NCBI GenBank assembly: GCA_902797005.1
Contig: CADBRE010000068.1
Span: 1 to 5,977, forward strand
Direction of reading: 5' to 3'
Length of the DNA: 5,977 nucleotides
Source of the DNA: an uncultured Erysipelotrichaceae bacterium
GTDB taxonomy: Bacteria; Bacillota_I; Bacilli_A; RF39; UBA660
Shown: positions 5,815 through 5,977 of the stretch, one piece after another
Layout: every line of letters starts with the position of its first letter
Position numbering within the stretch: the first letter of the stretch is position 1
Program-made: the position numbers and the translations under genes
The notes under the pieces: model-generated
Database searches by the model: none
What the model was told of the DNA's origin: nothing
What the model saw: the letters and a program-made list of their open reading frames with translations, nothing else

Positions 5815-5843
5815 GGTCTCCAAAATTTTAGGGGATCTTTTTT
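5815..5843 (+). terminator. Second terminator-like hairpin, upstream of the last gene
   Basis: GGTCTCC 5815-5821 pairs with GGGGATC 5831-5837 over seven base pairs, two of them G-T wobbles, around a nine-base AT loop. Six T follow at 5838-5843. The T-tract exists only on the + strand reading. It lies 114 bases after the operon terminator and about 90 bases before the next ATG, so it is either a backup terminator of the operon or a leader terminator for the next gene. Confidence 0.6.
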
Positions 5844-5876
5844 AATTTTGAAACTCCAATTCCAAAATTTGACGGT

Positions 5877-5906
5877 TTGCATTAAACACTACTTTTGTGC
5901 TAGAGT
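5877..5906 (+). promoter_or_regulatory. Possible promoter of the last gene
   Basis: TTGCAT 5877-5882 is separated by 18 bp from TAGAGT 5901-5906, which is preceded by TG at 5898-5899 in the extended -10 position. The -10 match is only moderate. TTGACG at 5869-5874 is a better -35 hexamer, but no -10 lies at a proper distance from it. Transcription would start near 5913, leaving a leader of about 20 bases. Confidence 0.3.
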
Positions 5907-5933
5907 ACTAATACGAAAGAAAGGAAATGTAGA

Positions 5934-5977
5934 ATGAATTATTACAATGAAATAAAAACAGAACTAATAAAGAATGA
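5934..5977 (+). CDS. Start of a truncated gene, possibly DUF1016/YhcG-type (3' end outside window)
   Basis: ATG 5934 stands eight bases after AAAGGA (5920-5925), and the frame stays open to the window end, showing 14 residues: M-N-Y-Y-N-E-I-K-T-E-L-I-K-N. The M-N-Y-Y-x-E-I-K-x-x-L-I opening resembles the N-termini I recall for small DUF1016/YhcG-type proteins, a family linked to PDDEXK nuclease domains in bacterial accessory regions. Fourteen residues are too few to settle this; it may be another protein. The separate terminators and possible promoter upstream make it an independent transcription unit. Confidence 0.55.
   Translation, partial: MNYYNEIKTELIKN

Noticed and set aside
5702..5933. 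A known riboswitch or T-box leader upstream of the last gene
   Set aside because: I see a terminator-like hairpin but no recognisable aptamer core or T-box sequence, and no clear promoter upstream of it.
5809..5937. A 42-codon open frame from ATG 5809 whose TGA overlaps the start of the last gene
   Set aside because: There is no ribosome site before it, it runs through a terminator hairpin, it uses codons such as CTC and CGA that the neighbouring genes avoid, and the product looks random.

Overview
This AT-rich window carries compact, leaderless-looking operons, AAGGAGG-type ribosome sites, TATAAT -10 boxes and U-tract hairpin terminators. It fits a low-GC Bacillota or related lineage, probably an uncultured host-associated Bacilli/Clostridia-type genome. 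Tryptophan is read from TGG and the visible genes end in TAA or TAG, so the standard bacterial code fits. All complete genes lie on the + strand, and I see no RNA gene, insertion sequence or CRISPR array.

Layout. (1) 1-357 is the 3' end of a gene that begins upstream; its product ends in a secreted beta-rich domain. (2) 443-2248 encodes a membrane-anchored protein with a lysine-rich cytosolic tail, one transmembrane segment, about 25 tandem 12-residue Asp/Asn-rich calcium-loop-like repeats with five CxxxC pairs, and a C-terminal domain homologous to the end of gene 1. The two look like tandem paralogues, each with its own terminator. (3) 2337-5690 is a three-gene operon with a 11-bp gap and then an 8-bp overlap: a small single-pass membrane protein of unknown family, a receptor with two tandem solute-binding-like domains joined through a membrane helix to a degenerate GGDEF domain, and a YihY/BrkB-family polytopic membrane protein. 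(4) 5691-5933 is an unusual intergenic region with the operon terminator, two related 18-nt palindromes, and a second terminator-like hairpin. (5) 5934-5977 is the start of another gene, cut by the window edge, whose first residues resemble DUF1016/YhcG-type proteins.

How they may work together. Genes 1 and 2 look like cell-surface proteins, plausibly stiff Ca2+-dependent stalks displaying a terminal domain. The operon looks like an envelope sensing unit: an extracellular ligand sensor whose intracellular GGDEF domain has probably lost catalysis (NGNEF instead of GGDEF), co-expressed with two membrane partners. The link between the surface proteins and the sensor operon is only adjacency. The most unusual points are the phased CxxxC/calcium-loop architecture with a roughly 111-residue higher-order repeat, the pseudo-GGDEF receptor, and the paired palindromes that keep their symmetry through a compensatory change.
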